A stretch of DNA of 64,000 nucleotides from Emcibacter sp. (GCA_021774785.1 JAJFIQ010000023.1:62001-126000), one strand, 5' to 3'. Shown: positions 38,880 to 49,371, counted from the stretch's first letter. Notes: generated by a model from the letters alone, not told the origin. Made by a program: numbers and translations.

Positions 38880-40811
38880 ATGTATCAGATAATTGTTTTC
38901 GGACCCCTACTTGCCGCTATCATAGCCGGTTTATTTGGCAGACAGCTAGGCGACAAAGGCGCACAAGCTGTAACCTGTGGCGCATTGGTTCTTTCAGCGA
39001 TTTTGTCATGGCTGGCATTCTTCCAGATTGCTTTGGGACATACCGTTGATCATGTGATAATCATGAATTGGGTAACGTCCGGTGATCTTAGCTTTGACTG
39101 GGGTTTTAAGGTTGATACCTTGACCGCCGTAATGCTGGTGGTCGTTAATACAGTCTCCTGCCTCGTTCATATATATTCTGTGGGCTATATGGCCCATGAC
39201 CCCCATAAGCCACGCTTTATGGCTTACCTGAGCTTCTTTACCTTTGCTATGCTGATGCTGGTAACGGCGGATAACTTCATTCAAATGTTCTTTGGCTGGG
39301 AAGGCGTAGGACTTGCTTCTTACCTTCTGATTGGCTTCTGGTATAAAAAGCCTTCTGCCTGTGCGGCGGCGATCAAGGCATTTTTAGTTAACCGGGTTGG
39401 AGATTTTGGTTTCGCCTTGGGTATTTTTGCCATCTATATGGTGACAGGTGCCGTTGATTTTGAAACGGTTTTCGCTGCAATTCCGGGCCTGCAGGAACAG
39501 ACAATTCACTTCCTGTGGATGGATCTGGATCTGATCACGACCATATGTATTTTACTGTTCATTGGTGCTATGGGTAAATCAGCTCAGCTTGGTCTGCATA
39601 CCTGGCTGCCGGACGCCATGGAAGGGCCGACCCCTGTGTCTGCCCTGATCCATGCAGCGACTATGGTCACAGCGGGTGTCTTTATGGTGGCCCGTTGTTC
39701 ACCGATTTTTGAATTTTCACCGGATGCTTTGGCTTTTGTCGCTTTCATAGGGGCCTCAACTGCGATTTTTGCCGCGACCATCGGTACCGCGCAGAATGAC
39801 ATCAAGCGGGTGATAGCCTATTCCACCTGCTCACAGCTCGGGTATATGTTCTTTGCCCTCGGCGTATCGGCTTATGGCGCGGCGATATTCCATCTGTTTA
39901 CCCATGCCTTCTTTAAAGCGTTGCTGTTCTTAGGGTCCGGTTCTGTGATCCATGCCATGAGCGATGAGCAGGACATGCGAAAAATGGGTGGACTGCGCAA
40001 AAAAATCCCGGCGACCTTTATTCTGATGGTCATCGGAACCTTGGCCTTGACCGGATTTCCGTTCTTCGCCGGATATTATTCCAAGGATATGATCATTGAA
40101 TCCGCCTTTGCATCGGGATCGTCAATTGGGGGATATGCCTTTGCCATGGGTGTTCTTGCGGCACTGCTGACGTCCTTTTATAGCTGGCGTCTGATCTTCA
40201 TGACTTTCTTTGGGGAAAGCAGGGCCACGAAATCTGTGCAGGACCATGTGCATGAAAGTGGCAAATGGATGATCATGCCGCTTTATGTTCTGGCTGCGGG
40301 GGCTATCGCCGCAGGGTTCATGTTCAAGGAATATTTTGTCGGTCACAATTATGAAGATTTCTGGGGTACTGCCCTGTTCCTGAAGGATGCGGCCCATAAT
40401 GTTATGGAAGCCGCCCACCATGTGCCCGGCTGGGTCGTGGTGGCACCGTTTGTTGTTATGGTGACGGGTTTTGTGATTGCGGTATATGCCTATATCCTGC
40501 GGCCAGATATTCCGACCCGCTTTGCGGGAACCTTCACCCATCTCTATAACCTGTTTTATAATAAATGGTATGTGGATGAGATTTATGACTTCCTGTTTGT
40601 TAATCCTGCCAAGAAGCTTGGAACCTTCCTTTGGAAGAAGGGTGATGAGAATATTATTGACCGTTATGGTCCCGATGGCGTGACGGCGAGTGTTTTGACA
40701 TTGGCCCGTAAATTTAAAGCACTGCAAAGTGGATATGTCTATCATTATGCCTTTGCTATGTTGATGGGCGTTGCTGCCTTCGTTACCTGGTTCGTCGGAG
40801 GGGCAAGCTAA
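38880..40811 (+). CDS. nuoL: NADH-quinone oxidoreductase subunit L
   Basis: 643 residues, antiporter-like subunit. Key segments are [58 protein letters not shown] and [12 protein letters not shown], and a long lateral helix region in the C-terminal third. Overlaps nuoM by one base. Confidence 0.98.
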   Translation: MYQIIVFGPLLAAIIAGLFGRQLGDKGAQAVTCGALVLSAILSWLAFFQIALGHTVDHVIIMNWVTSGDLSFDWGFKVDTLTAVMLVVVNTVSCLVHIYSVGYMAHDPHKPRFMAYLSFFTFAMLMLVTADNFIQMFFGWEGVGLASYLLIGFWYKKPSACAAAIKAFLVNRVGDFGFALGIFAIYMVTGAVDFETVFAAIPGLQEQTIHFLWMDLDLITTICILLFIGAMGKSAQLGLHTWLPDAMEGPTPVSALIHAATMVTAGVFMVARCSPIFEFSPDALAFVAFIGASTAIFAATIGTAQNDIKRVIAYSTCSQLGYMFFALGVSAYGAAIFHLFTHAFFKALLFLGSGSVIHAMSDEQDMRKMGGLRKKIPATFILMVIGTLALTGFPFFAGYYSKDMIIESAFASGSSIGGYAFAMGVLAALLTSFYSWRLIFMTFFGESRATKSVQDHVHESGKWMIMPLYVLAAGAIAAGFMFKEYFVGHNYEDFWGTALFLKDAAHNVMEAAHHVPGWVVVAPFVVMVTGFVIAVYAYILRPDIPTRFAGTFTHLYNLFYNKWYVDEIYDFLFVNPAKKLGTFLWKKGDENIIDRYGPDGVTASVLTLARKFKALQSGYVYHYAFAMLMGVAAFVTWFVGGAS

Positions 40812-42310
40812 TGGAACATTTCCCAATTCTTTCGATTATCACCTTCCTGCCGTTGCTGGGTGTGGTGTTTGTATTGTTGACCAAGGGCGAAAATGCCGAC
40901 CGCAATGCCCGTAATGCGGCACTTTGGGTTACGGTTTTTACCTTCTTGGCGTCATTGATCCTGTGGTTCAGTTTTGACAAGACAACAGCCGACTTCCAGT
41001 TTGTGGAAAAAACAGGCTGGCTTGGTGATAATATCAATTACCACATGGGTATTGACGGGATTTCGATTCTGTTTGTCATGTTAACGACCTTTATCATGCC
41101 GATTGTTATCCTGACTGGATGGGATGCGATCCAGAGCCGGGTCAAGGAATATCTCATAGCCTTCCTGATCTTGGAAACATTGATGATCGGGGTTTTCTGT
41201 GCCTTGGATATTGTCCTGTTTTACCTGTTTTTTGAAGGTGGCTTGATTCCCATGTTCCTAATTATCGGCGTATGGGGTGGCAAGAATCGTGTTTATGCCG
41301 CGTATAAGCTGTTTCTCTATACGCTATTGGGGTCTGTTTTGATGTTGCTGGCCATGCTGTATATGTATTTTCAAGCAGGCACCACCGATATACCGACCAT
41401 GATGCAATATGGTTTTGATACCAATGCACAGACTTGGCTGTTCCTGGCCTTCTTCGCCTCATTCGCAGTTAAAATGCCCATGTGGCCGGTTCATACTTGG
41501 CTGCCCGATGCCCACGTACAGGCGCCAACAGCAGGTTCAGTTATTCTGGCGGGTATTTTACTGAAAATGGGCGGCTATGGTTTTCTGCGATTTTCATTAC
41601 CCATGTTCCCGGTGGCATCCGTTGATCTGGCGTGGCTGATCTACACATTGTCCGTGATTGCGATTATCTATACCTCGCTCGTGGCCCTGATGCAGCAGGA
41701 TATGAAAAAACTGATCGCCTATTCTTCCGTGGCCCATATGGGGTTTGTGACGCTTGGTATTTTCGCCTTTAACTCTCAAGGTATTGAGGGGGCGATTATG
41801 GTTATGTTGGCCCATGGATTTGTGGCAAGTGCCTTGTTTCTGTGCGTCGGTGTTATTTATGACCGGCTTCATACCCGTGAGATTGAACGCTATGGCGGGT
41901 TGGTGAATATCATGCCGAAATATGCCCTGACCTTCATGTTCTTTGTAATGGCATCGGTGGGTTTGCCGGGTACCGGTAACTTTGTTGGTGAAATTCTGGT
42001 ATTGATCGGATTGTTCAAGGTCAGCATCTGGACCACATTCTTTGCGGCAACAGGATTGATTTTAGGTGCGGCATATATGCTGTGGCTATATCGTAAGGTT
42101 GTATTCGGCGAACTGGTCAAGGAAGACCTGAAAGCGATGCTGGACATGAACAAGCGGGAGGTAATCATTTTTGCCCCCTTGATATTCTTCACTATCTGGA
42201 TGGGTATACATCCGTCAACATTTTTGGATTTCATGCATGTGTCCGTTGAAAGCCTCATTACCAATCATCAGGCTGCCCTTGCGGCAGTTGCTGAAACAAT
42301 AGCACATTAG
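40811..42310 (+). CDS. nuoM: NADH-quinone oxidoreductase subunit M
   Basis: 499 residues, second antiporter-like subunit. [21 protein letters not shown] carries the conserved glutamate, and [36 protein letters not shown] the conserved lysine helix. Confidence 0.98.
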   Translation: MEHFPILSIITFLPLLGVVFVLLTKGENADRNARNAALWVTVFTFLASLILWFSFDKTTADFQFVEKTGWLGDNINYHMGIDGISILFVMLTTFIMPIVILTGWDAIQSRVKEYLIAFLILETLMIGVFCALDIVLFYLFFEGGLIPMFLIIGVWGGKNRVYAAYKLFLYTLLGSVLMLLAMLYMYFQAGTTDIPTMMQYGFDTNAQTWLFLAFFASFAVKMPMWPVHTWLPDAHVQAPTAGSVILAGILLKMGGYGFLRFSLPMFPVASVDLAWLIYTLSVIAIIYTSLVALMQQDMKKLIAYSSVAHMGFVTLGIFAFNSQGIEGAIMVMLAHGFVASALFLCVGVIYDRLHTREIERYGGLVNIMPKYALTFMFFVMASVGLPGTGNFVGEILVLIGLFKVSIWTTFFAATGLILGAAYMLWLYRKVVFGELVKEDLKAMLDMNKREVIIFAPLIFFTIWMGIHPSTFLDFMHVSVESLITNHQAALAAVAETIAH

Positions 42311-42322
42311 GGAGAAATCAAA

Positions 42323-43813
42323 ATGACTGAAACAATACTTCCTAATCTGGCCCCGGCATACGGCGAAATTCTCATGGCCATTGGTGCCATGACTTTGCTT
42401 ATGTTTGGTGTATTCCGTGGTAATAAATCCACGGGTTTTGTGTCACTGGTAGCTGCGGCCCTGATGATTGTAACCCTGTTTGTCACGGTGACTTGGGATG
42501 CGACGGCGGTCTATACTTTTGGTGATATGTTTGTGGCGGATCGATTTACGTCCTTCATGAAGGTACTGGTTCTGGTGGCCTCGGCCTTGGCAGTGATTAT
42601 GTCCATGCAGTATTTCCGTGATGAGCAGGAAGAAAGATTTGAATATCCTATCCTTTTACTGCTGGCGACCCTTGGTATGATGGTTATGGTTTCGGCCAAT
42701 GACCTTATGTCACTTTATATGGGGCTGGAGCTGCAATCCCTTAGCCTGTATGTGTTGGCGTCCATTCGACGGGATAGCGAACTTGCCACAGAAGCCGGGC
42801 TGAAATATTTTGTTCTTGGAGCTTTGTCTTCCGGTATGCTGCTGTTTGGTAGCTCATTGATTTATGGCTTCGTGGGCAGTACCAACTTCACGGTTATCGG
42901 ATCAAATCTTGTCCATGCAAGCGCTCATGGCCCCGATATTGGTGTCATCATTGGTATGGTTTTTGTATTGGCGGGACTAGCGTTTAAAATCTCTGCTGTA
43001 CCTTTCCACATGTGGACACCGGATGTTTATCAGGGTGCACCAACACCAGTGACGGCCTTCTTTGCGGTTGCGCCAAAGGTTGCGGCTCTGGCCCTTCTGG
43101 TTCGGGTGCTCTATGTACCGTTTGGTGAATTGTCGGAATCCTGGACACAGGTGATTGTCTTTATGTCACTGGCATCCATGGTATTGGGTTCTGTCGCCGC
43201 CGTGGTCCAGACCAACATCAAACGACTTATGGCCTATAGCTCCATCGGACATATCGGTTTTGCGCTGGTTGGTCTGGCGGCAGGTAGTCAGGAAGGGGTG
43301 CGTGGTCTTGTTATTTATATGGCGATCTATCTGGTGATGAATGTGGGTACTTTCGCCTGTATCCTGTCCATGCGCCGCAAAGACGGTATGGTTGAGGATA
43401 TTTCTGACCTGTCCGGTCTTGCCCAGACGCGCCCCGGTATGGCGGCAGCTTTGTCTATCTTTATGTTGTCATTGGCAGGAATACCGCCATTGGCTGGTTT
43501 TTGGGGTAAATGGTATGTCTTTAAAGCGGTTGTCGCGACCGCAGTAGCTGATCCCATGGCGACTAATTACGGCTTGATTATCTTGGCAGTGATCGGCGTA
43601 ATTGCCAGTGTGGTAGGAGCCTATTACTATTTGAACGTGGTAAGGGTTATGTATTTTAATGAGCCGGACGGCGAATTTATACCGCAGAAGTCATTTAATA
43701 TGACCGCTATTATGGGCTTGGGAGCCGCTTTGATGGTTTTGTTCCTTCTGCCACAGATTAACGCCCCTGTTCTGGAATATGCCAGAATGGCAGCGGCGGC
43801 CCTGATTTCTTAA
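42323..43813 (+). CDS. nuoN: NADH-quinone oxidoreductase subunit N
   Basis: 496 residues, third antiporter-like subunit. [46 protein letters not shown] and [22 protein letters not shown] are diagnostic. Last nuo gene; birA starts 4 bases later, so the transcript likely continues. Confidence 0.98.
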   Translation: MTETILPNLAPAYGEILMAIGAMTLLMFGVFRGNKSTGFVSLVAAALMIVTLFVTVTWDATAVYTFGDMFVADRFTSFMKVLVLVASALAVIMSMQYFRDEQEERFEYPILLLLATLGMMVMVSANDLMSLYMGLELQSLSLYVLASIRRDSELATEAGLKYFVLGALSSGMLLFGSSLIYGFVGSTNFTVIGSNLVHASAHGPDIGVIIGMVFVLAGLAFKISAVPFHMWTPDVYQGAPTPVTAFFAVAPKVAALALLVRVLYVPFGELSESWTQVIVFMSLASMVLGSVAAVVQTNIKRLMAYSSIGHIGFALVGLAAGSQEGVRGLVIYMAIYLVMNVGTFACILSMRRKDGMVEDISDLSGLAQTRPGMAAALSIFMLSLAGIPPLAGFWGKWYVFKAVVATAVADPMATNYGLIILAVIGVIASVVGAYYYLNVVRVMYFNEPDGEFIPQKSFNMTAIMGLGAALMVLFLLPQINAPVLEYARMAAAALIS

Positions 43814-43817
43814 AATA

Positions 43818-44576
43818 ATGGCCTTTCAAAGCACATTCAACATGCCCGAGGGTTACGACCTTCGGGCATTTGACGTTCTGGACAGCACAAATGCAGAATG
43901 CCGCCGTATGGCGGACGGGGGCTATGGGGGCAATGTCTGGATTATAGCAGGGGAGCAGTCGGCGGGCCGTGGCCGTCGGGGCCGGGAATGGATATCCCGT
44001 TCGGGGAACCTCTTTGCTTCGCTGTTATATGGCATAGATTGTGACCTTGGCACCGCATCACAGCTTTCTTTTGTAACGGCTCTCGCGGTTCGGGATGCGG
44101 TAGCGGATATATTACAGTCCAACGAGATGGTGACCTGTAAATGGCCCAATGATATTCTGGTGAGGGGCAAGAAGATTTCAGGCATCCTGCTGGAAACGGC
44201 AGGGAAGGGTAGTGAGACACCGTCCCATGTTATTATTGGTATTGGCATTAATGTGCAGCACCATCCCGAAGATTCACAATATCCTGCCACTAACCTGAAT
44301 GATGAGAACGGCAGTAAAATTGATGCAGAACTGGTTATGGAACGTCTTATGGGGTCAATGGCTCACTGGATTTTGTGCTGGAAAGACCATGGTTTTGCAT
44401 TGATTCGCAAAGCATGGAAAGACAATGCTCTGGGTTTGGGTAAAGAAATAATAGTTCGATTGCCGGATGAGGAGCTTAGGGGTCGCTTTGTCGATCTGGA
44501 CGATAATGGCGCACTAATACTTGAGTTCGATGGCGAAAGGCGACATATTACCGCAGGTGATGTTTTTTTCGCTTAA
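43818..44576 (+). CDS. birA: biotin--[acetyl-CoA-carboxylase] ligase
   Basis: 252 residues. The catalytic domain has the biotinyl-AMP loop GEQSAGRGRRGREWIS (residues ~47-62), TCKWPNDILVRGKKISGILLE and IGIGINV. No N-terminal DNA-binding domain is present, so it is a monofunctional ligase and not a repressor. Follows nuoN by 4 bases as in many alphaproteobacteria. Confidence 0.95.
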   Translation: MAFQSTFNMPEGYDLRAFDVLDSTNAECRRMADGGYGGNVWIIAGEQSAGRGRRGREWISRSGNLFASLLYGIDCDLGTASQLSFVTALAVRDAVADILQSNEMVTCKWPNDILVRGKKISGILLETAGKGSETPSHVIIGIGINVQHHPEDSQYPATNLNDENGSKIDAELVMERLMGSMAHWILCWKDHGFALIRKAWKDNALGLGKEIIVRLPDEELRGRFVDLDDNGALILEFDGERRHITAGDVFFA

Positions 44577-44585
44577 GGAAAATCT

Positions 44586-45368
44586 ATGCTTCTAGCTATT
44601 GATGCCGGAAATACGAATATTGTTTTTGCCATACATGAAGGGACAGAGCTTCGCCATAAATGGCGGATATCTAGCACATCGAGCCGAACGGCCGATGAAT
44701 ATATGGTCTGGCTGACCCAACTGATGAATCTGGAAGATATTTCACCGAAGAATATTTCCGGGGCCATCATCGCGACCGTGGTCCCGCAGGCCTTATTCCC
44801 CCTACAGCTTCTCTGTCGGCGATATTTTGACTGCACAGCCCTTGTTATTGGGGAAGATAACGTTGATTTGGGATTGCAGGTAAAATTGGATAATCCAAAA
44901 GAGGTTGGTGCAGACCGGCTGGTGAATGCCGTTGCAGCTCATAAAAAATACGGCGGGCCTATGATTATCATAGATTTTGGTACCGCTACCACTTTTGATA
45001 TCATCGATAACCAAGGTAATTATTGCGGCGGCATTATTTCCCCCGGCGTTAACCTGTCAGTGGAGGCACTGCATATGGCGGCGGCAAAGCTGCCCCGGGT
45101 TGCGGTTGAAAAACCGGATCAGGTTATCGGCACGGGTACGGTATCCGCTATCCAGTCTGGCATTTTCTGGGGCTATGTGGGACTGGTAGAGGGTGTGGTT
45201 GAGCGCATCAAACAAGAATTCTCTTACAGCAATTCAGATGAGGAAATGAAGGTTCTGGCAACCGGTGGTCTGGCCCCCTTGTTTAATGATGAGGTAGCGG
45301 CTATAGAGGTCGTTGACCAGGAATTGACCACTTATGGCCTTTTTGAAATCTATAGCCGGAATAAATAA
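44586..45368 (+). CDS. coaX: type III pantothenate kinase
   Basis: 260 residues of the ASKHA fold. The phosphate motif is LLAIDAGNTNIVFAI at the start, with VGADRLVNAVAA and IIDFGTATTFDIID in the middle and GGIISPGVNLS after. It catalyses the first step of coenzyme A synthesis. Same operon as birA. Confidence 0.96.
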   Translation: MLLAIDAGNTNIVFAIHEGTELRHKWRISSTSSRTADEYMVWLTQLMNLEDISPKNISGAIIATVVPQALFPLQLLCRRYFDCTALVIGEDNVDLGLQVKLDNPKEVGADRLVNAVAAHKKYGGPMIIIDFGTATTFDIIDNQGNYCGGIISPGVNLSVEALHMAAAKLPRVAVEKPDQVIGTGTVSAIQSGIFWGYVGLVEGVVERIKQEFSYSNSDEEMKVLATGGLAPLFNDEVAAIEVVDQELTTYGLFEIYSRNK

Positions 45369-45373
45369 ACTAT

Positions 45374-47047
45374 ATGCCACAGCATAAAAGCAAGGATGAT
45401 CTGTATTTCCTACCCCTTGGCGGGTCGGGCGAAATTGGCATGAACCTAAACCTGTATCAGACACAGGGGAAGTGGCTGATGGTAGATTGCGGCATTTCCT
45501 TTGCGGATACCTATTTGCCGGGTATTGACCTGATTATGCCCAATACAAATTATATAGAACAGCGTAAAGACAAACTGGTGGGTCTGATCATTACTCATGC
45601 CCATGAGGACCATGTTGGGGCGTTGCCTCACCTGTGGCGGCGGTTTCGATGCCCGGTTTATGCGACGCCTTTCACTATGATTATCATCCGGCTTAAGCTT
45701 TCTGAGGCGGGGCTACTTGATGAGGTGCCGTTGATTGAAGTCCCGTTGGAAGGCAGTGTTGCGGTTGGACCTTTCACAGTGGATTTTATGTCTCTGACCC
45801 ATTCCATTCCGGAACCAAATGCGGTACGCATCCGCACAGATGCGGGGACAGTATTTCATACCGGTGATTGGAAACTGGACCCGGAACCTTTGCTGGGCGA
45901 AAAAACCAACGAAGACAAAATGCGACAGGTTGGCGATGATGGTGTTCTGGCTTTGGTATGCGATTCTACCAATGTTTTTAATGTGGAACCGTCAGGTTCA
46001 GAAAGCAAAGTACGGGATAATATTACACAGATGTTATCATCCAAAAAAGGCAAGGTTTTCTGCGCCACCTTCTCATCCAATGTGGCGCGGGTGGATACCC
46101 TGGCACATGCGGCAAAACATAATGGCCGTGAGGTCTGCCTTGTAGGACGGTCACTAAAAAGAAATGTCGCCGCTGCCATAGAAGCCGGTTATCTAAAGGA
46201 CTTCCCAAAAGTAGTAGGGGAAAGTGACGCGGGCTACCTGCCCAATGAGAAAATATTATATATCTGTACAGGATGTCAGGGCGAAGCACGGGCGGCTCTT
46301 ATGCGCATTGTACAGGGCAATAGCCGTGATGTGACCATTAGCCGAGGTGACACGGTGGTTTTTTCTTCCAAAATTATACCGGGCAATGAATTGCATATTG
46401 GGCGATTGCATAATGCTCTTGTGGAACTTGGGGCTGAGGTCATTACGGAAAAGGACAGTTTTGTTCATGTTTCCGGCCATCCGGGCCAAATGGAACTTAG
46501 TCAAATGTATGACTGGATCAGGCCTGAAATACTAGTTCCGGTTCACGGTGAAATTCGCCATATGGTGCGTCAGGCGGAATTCGGACGAGATTCAGGCATT
46601 AAAAATACTATTGTCCCAGAGAATGGAACGCTGATCAGGCTTGCACCGGGGCCCACGAAGATTGTGGAATATGTCGATGTGGGGCGTTTTGCCCTTGATG
46701 GGCAATTCTTAATCCCGGCTGAGGATGATGCCATTGTGACCCGCCGCCGCATATTATATAATGGTGCGCTCGTCGTTTCACTGGTGATTGATGAGACGGG
46801 TGAATTTCTTGCGGCACCAGAGATCACTAATCTTGGTAGTCCGGATGCCGGAATTGAGCGGTTTGAAGATACTATCATAGAGGCTGTCTTTGCCGCAGCA
46901 GACAAGTTAACCAAAAAACAGCGAGCCGATAAAAACAAACTGGCAGAAGCAGTGCGCGTCCAAGCACGCAAAGCGGCTAAAAACTATACATTCAAGGAAA
47001 CAGGGCCGCTTACCACGGTCACCGTGACACAGTTAAAGAAAGACTAG
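45374..47047 (+). CDS. rnj: ribonuclease J
   Basis: 557 residues. Metallo-beta-lactamase core with the zinc motif HAHEDHVGALPHL near residue 75, HTGDWKLDPEP and the beta-CASP domain (DSTNVFNVEPSGSE, VHVSGHPGQ), then a C-terminal dimerisation region. It acts as a 5'-3' exo- and endoribonuclease in RNA maturation and decay. Follows coaX by 5 bases. Confidence 0.96.
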   Translation: MPQHKSKDDLYFLPLGGSGEIGMNLNLYQTQGKWLMVDCGISFADTYLPGIDLIMPNTNYIEQRKDKLVGLIITHAHEDHVGALPHLWRRFRCPVYATPFTMIIIRLKLSEAGLLDEVPLIEVPLEGSVAVGPFTVDFMSLTHSIPEPNAVRIRTDAGTVFHTGDWKLDPEPLLGEKTNEDKMRQVGDDGVLALVCDSTNVFNVEPSGSESKVRDNITQMLSSKKGKVFCATFSSNVARVDTLAHAAKHNGREVCLVGRSLKRNVAAAIEAGYLKDFPKVVGESDAGYLPNEKILYICTGCQGEARAALMRIVQGNSRDVTISRGDTVVFSSKIIPGNELHIGRLHNALVELGAEVITEKDSFVHVSGHPGQMELSQMYDWIRPEILVPVHGEIRHMVRQAEFGRDSGIKNTIVPENGTLIRLAPGPTKIVEYVDVGRFALDGQFLIPAEDDAIVTRRRILYNGALVVSLVIDETGEFLAAPEITNLGSPDAGIERFEDTIIEAVFAAADKLTKKQRADKNKLAEAVRVQARKAAKNYTFKETGPLTTVTVTQLKKD

Positions 47048-47051
47048 GGTT

Positions 47052-47456
47052 ATGATTGGAAAGTTAAATCATGTGGCCATTGCGGTGAATGATCTGGACG
47101 CTGCGGTATCCCTTTACCGCGATACTCTAGGGGCCAAGGTATCTGAGGCCGTGGATCAGCCGGATCATGGTGTCGTGACGGTATTTGTGGAACTTCCGGG
47201 CACCAAGATCGAGCTGCTTTACCCTTTGGGGGATAATTCACCTATCAAAGGCTTTTTGGAAAAGAATAAATCCGGCGGTATTCATCATATCTGTTATGAG
47301 GTGGATAATATCCATGTGGCGCGGGATAAACTATTGGCGGATGGCATGCGAATTTTAGGATCAGGTGAACCAAGAATAGGCGCCCACGGCAAACCGATCT
47401 TGTTTTTACACCCGAAAGACTTTCTGGGTACCCTTGTTGAATTGGAAGAGATATAG
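47052..47456 (+). CDS. mce: methylmalonyl-CoA epimerase
   Basis: 134-residue VOC-fold protein: KLNHVAIAVNDLDAAVSLYRDTLGAKVSE at the start, FVELPGTKIELLYPLGDNSPI, GGIHHICYEVDNI and LFLHPKDFLGTLVELEE supply the metal ligands (two His and Glu). It interconverts methylmalonyl-CoA epimers. Confidence 0.95.
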   Translation: MIGKLNHVAIAVNDLDAAVSLYRDTLGAKVSEAVDQPDHGVVTVFVELPGTKIELLYPLGDNSPIKGFLEKNKSGGIHHICYEVDNIHVARDKLLADGMRILGSGEPRIGAHGKPILFLHPKDFLGTLVELEEI

Positions 47457-47458
47457 AA

Positions 47459-47701
47459 ATGACCATTGCAAATCATATCGTTGTATTTTTAGTCTGTTGG
47501 TGGCTGGTGTTTTTCATGGTACTGCCCTGGGGCGTTAAAGGACATCATGAAAGTGGTGAAGATTTTGAAGCCGGCATAGAACCAGGCTCACCGGTAAAAG
47601 CAAATATTAAAAAGAAAATGCTGATCACTACAGGCATTACAACAATTATCTGGGCCATATTCTGGGCTGTGGTGGAATTTAATCTGATTTCTGTAATGTA
47701 A
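47459..47701 (+). CDS. DUF1467 family small membrane protein
   Basis: 80 residues with two membrane helices. ITIANHIVVFLVCWWLVFFMVLPWGVK-type start with VLPWGVKG and GSPVKANIKKKMLITT are typical of the DUF1467 family found after mce in alphaproteobacteria. Function unknown. It is the last gene of the host operon before the prophage junction; in related genomes proS often follows here. Confidence 0.9.
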   Translation: MTIANHIVVFLVCWWLVFFMVLPWGVKGHHESGEDFEAGIEPGSPVKANIKKKMLITTGITTIIWAIFWAVVEFNLISVM

Positions 47702-47957
47702 AAGATAGTGAGACTCACAAATATTCATTTATTGAGCCAGCTTAATTTAAAATACACTATATCTTTGTCTAAAACGTACATTTAGTGGTTTTTTCTTTAA
47801 ACGTATAAAGTGTGGCAAAAATACTCTTTTAGGTATAATAAGGTGTCATATCATTGAAAATAAAAGCATTTTCCTATTATTTAGATTGTTGCAAAAATAA
47901 CACAGTGTGCCTTTCTTGTTCCATCTAACATATTGTAAAATAAAGATAATTTTTCCC
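47702..47957 (+). other. AT-rich non-coding region upstream of the sRNA
   Basis: About 255 bases, strongly AT-rich, with no open frame of note on either strand and no clear terminator for the preceding operon. Its low GC suggests promoter or leader DNA for the small RNA that follows. Confidence 0.5.
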
Positions 47958-47986
47958 TTGATTTTACATGCTTTACGCCTAAATAT
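47958..47986 (+). promoter_or_regulatory. candidate sRNA promoter
   Basis: TTGATT at 47958, then TAAATA (16-base spacer) or AAATAT (17-base spacer). Transcription would start near 47992, just before the structured region. Confidence 0.5.
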
Positions 47987-47991
47987 AGAGA

Positions 47992-48084
47992 AGAGAGATG
48001 CTCTTGGTGTAGGAGTATTTCTCTAGCCCTTCGTGGGCGTTTCCTCCCTAAACTTGGGCCACTCTTTCGAGGGTGGCCTTTTTT
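47992..48084 (+). ncRNA. small RNA with anti-Shine-Dalgarno hairpin, suhB/mmgR (ar8)-like
   Basis: A ~93-nt transcript is predicted. It has an outer pairing AGAGA/TCTCT, a GCCC-TTCGT-GGGC hairpin (48026-48038), a GTTT-CCTCCCT-AAAC hairpin (48039-48053) that displays an anti-SD loop, and a perfect rho-independent terminator. Hairpins with CCTCCC-type loops followed by a strong terminator are the hallmark of the alphaproteobacterial suhB/mmgR (ar8) family of trans-acting sRNAs. Family assignment is from memory of that architecture; a covariance-model search would decide. Confidence 0.6.
48057..48084 (+). terminator. intrinsic terminator of the sRNA
   Basis: Nine-base-pair stem GGCCACTCT / AGGGTGGCC (one G-T pair) closed by a TTCG tetraloop and followed by six T residues. 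Confidence 0.92.
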
Positions 48085-48121
48085 ATTGGGTTTCTGCGGG
48101 TTTTAGAGGGACGGGAAAAAT

Positions 48122-48157
48122 GTTAGGCACTTTTTTTTCAAAAAGTTAGGCACTTTT
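48122..48157. repeat. direct repeat near attachment site (possible integrase arm sites)
   Basis: GTTAGGCACTTTT occurs at 48122-48134 and 48145-48157, 23 bases apart, that is about two helical turns. The second copy includes the last codons and stop of the integrase gene. The position between the predicted attachment core and int is where arm-type integrase or excisionase sites lie in other phages. Confidence 0.5.
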
Positions 48158-49162
48158 GTCGCCCTTGCTCCATAATTTTATTGTTTTCCGGGCGATCTTT
48201 AACTGGTCACGGCCCCGCGCATACTTCTCAATAGTGGCAAGAGATTGATCTGTTATACTGGCAACCTGTGCGGTCGTGCAGTCAAGTTCAAGCAATGCGC
48301 TTACAGCATTTTTCCGCAAGCCGTGTGGAGAATATCCCTTCACACCCTGCTCTTTGCAGAACTTCATACACCATCTTCTGAAAGCGCCGGGCTTCAAACT
48401 GCCGCCTATTTGGTTTTCAAGAATAGTTACGGCTTTTAAATCTGAGCTTTTCAAGACATCAACCAATTCCCTATGCAGAGGAATAACAATTAATTTGCCC
48501 CGCTTTTTCATTTGCCTGACTTCTATCTCACCTTTTTTAATGGCAGAGCGTGGCATAGGGCAAGCATCAGACGTTCTTTGTCCGGTATAGTAGTGAAGGG
48601 CCACAGCGCGTCTGAAAAGCTCGTCAGGGGCTTCTAGGGCCGCCGCAAGCAATTCATGGGGCCATTGTTCATGTTCACCAAGTCCGGGCTTATGTATGCC
48701 CATGCAGGGGTTGTTGCTTCTTAATTCCAAACCTTCCGCATATGTCATAAGTTTTGATATAGCTGCTAAAAGTTTTATGGTGGTTCCGGGGCGATCATCA
48801 TATTGATTAAGCAAATCTTCAACCTCTATCCGACTGATCGAATATACGTACCTACCCCCGAAAGCCTCTTTGATGATTTTAAAATAATGCCTCTCCCCGC
48901 GTATAGTGCTTTGAGCAAGTTTTTTCCGGTCGGCCCTCGCATTAAATCGCTTGATGAGCCAGTTCATTGTGCCGGGGACTATTGAAGGATAAGTGTCAGT
49001 TTTTCCGGGCTTTGTTTGTTTCAAAAGCTCTTGATAGCGAATAGAAAAATGTGGATCAGTAATATCCGGCATTTTATATTTCTGCCCGCCGCGTCTGAAA
49101 TAATAATAGGTTCGGGTTTTTGATTTATAAGATGTAATATATTTCAAATTGATTGTCCCCAT
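48146..49162 (-). CDS. int: tyrosine-type phage integrase
   Basis: From ATG 49162 (GGGAGAAG upstream) 338 residues; a start at 49189 gives 347 but lacks a ribosome site. In the 347-residue numbering the catalytic residues are Arg205 (YTGQRTSDAC), Lys229, His289 and Arg292 (SPHGLRK) and the nucleophile Tyr323 (IEKYARG). The usual second histidine before the tyrosine is replaced (SITDQSLATI). An N-terminal arm-binding part with YYYFRRGGQKYKMP precedes a SAM-like core-binding domain. It is the last gene of the leftward operon and lies next to the attachment site. Confidence 0.93.
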   Translation of the reverse strand: MGTINLKYITSYKSKTRTYYYFRRGGQKYKMPDITDPHFSIRYQELLKQTKPGKTDTYPSIVPGTMNWLIKRFNARADRKKLAQSTIRGERHYFKIIKEAFGGRYVYSISRIEVEDLLNQYDDRPGTTIKLLAAISKLMTYAEGLELRSNNPCMGIHKPGLGEHEQWPHELLAAALEAPDELFRRAVALHYYTGQRTSDACPMPRSAIKKGEIEVRQMKKRGKLIVIPLHRELVDVLKSSDLKAVTILENQIGGSLKPGAFRRWCMKFCKEQGVKGYSPHGLRKNAVSALLELDCTTAQVASITDQSLATIEKYARGRDQLKIARKTIKLWSKGDKSA

Positions 49163-49371
49163 TGTAAGCCACTTCTCCCATCCAGCCATCTATCAAGAAT
49201 GTGGCGATCCCATCTCACCATAGTACCATCACGCATAGGGGCCGGATAGTAGCCTGAATTTGCCCGTCCTGTCAAAACAGTCTCAGAAACCCCCAAATAG
49301 GCGGCGGCTGTCCGTGCATCCATCATGCGCGGCCAATCTGGTAAATCTGAAAGGGCAAGCTTCTTTTTCAT
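49144..49371 (-). CDS. AlpA/excisionase-like helix-turn-helix protein
   Basis: 75 residues with a MerR/AlpA-type winged helix (MMDARTAAAYLGVSETVLTGRANSGYYPAPMRDGTMVRWDRHILDRWLD). GGAGAG precedes the ATG. Just upstream of and overlapping int, it is the likely excisionase or int regulator. Confidence 0.75.
   Translation of the reverse strand: MKKKLALSDLPDWPRMMDARTAAAYLGVSETVLTGRANSGYYPAPMRDGTMVRWDRHILDRWLDGRSGLQWGQSI

Noticed and set aside
40122-40826. 234-codon open frame antisense to nuoL
   Set aside because: His/Asn-rich product, wholly inside nuoL, no domain and no start signal; a shadow of a well-supported gene.
47702-47957. Hidden gene before the sRNA
   Set aside because: All frames are broken by frequent stops on both strands; the region is simply AT-rich non-coding DNA.
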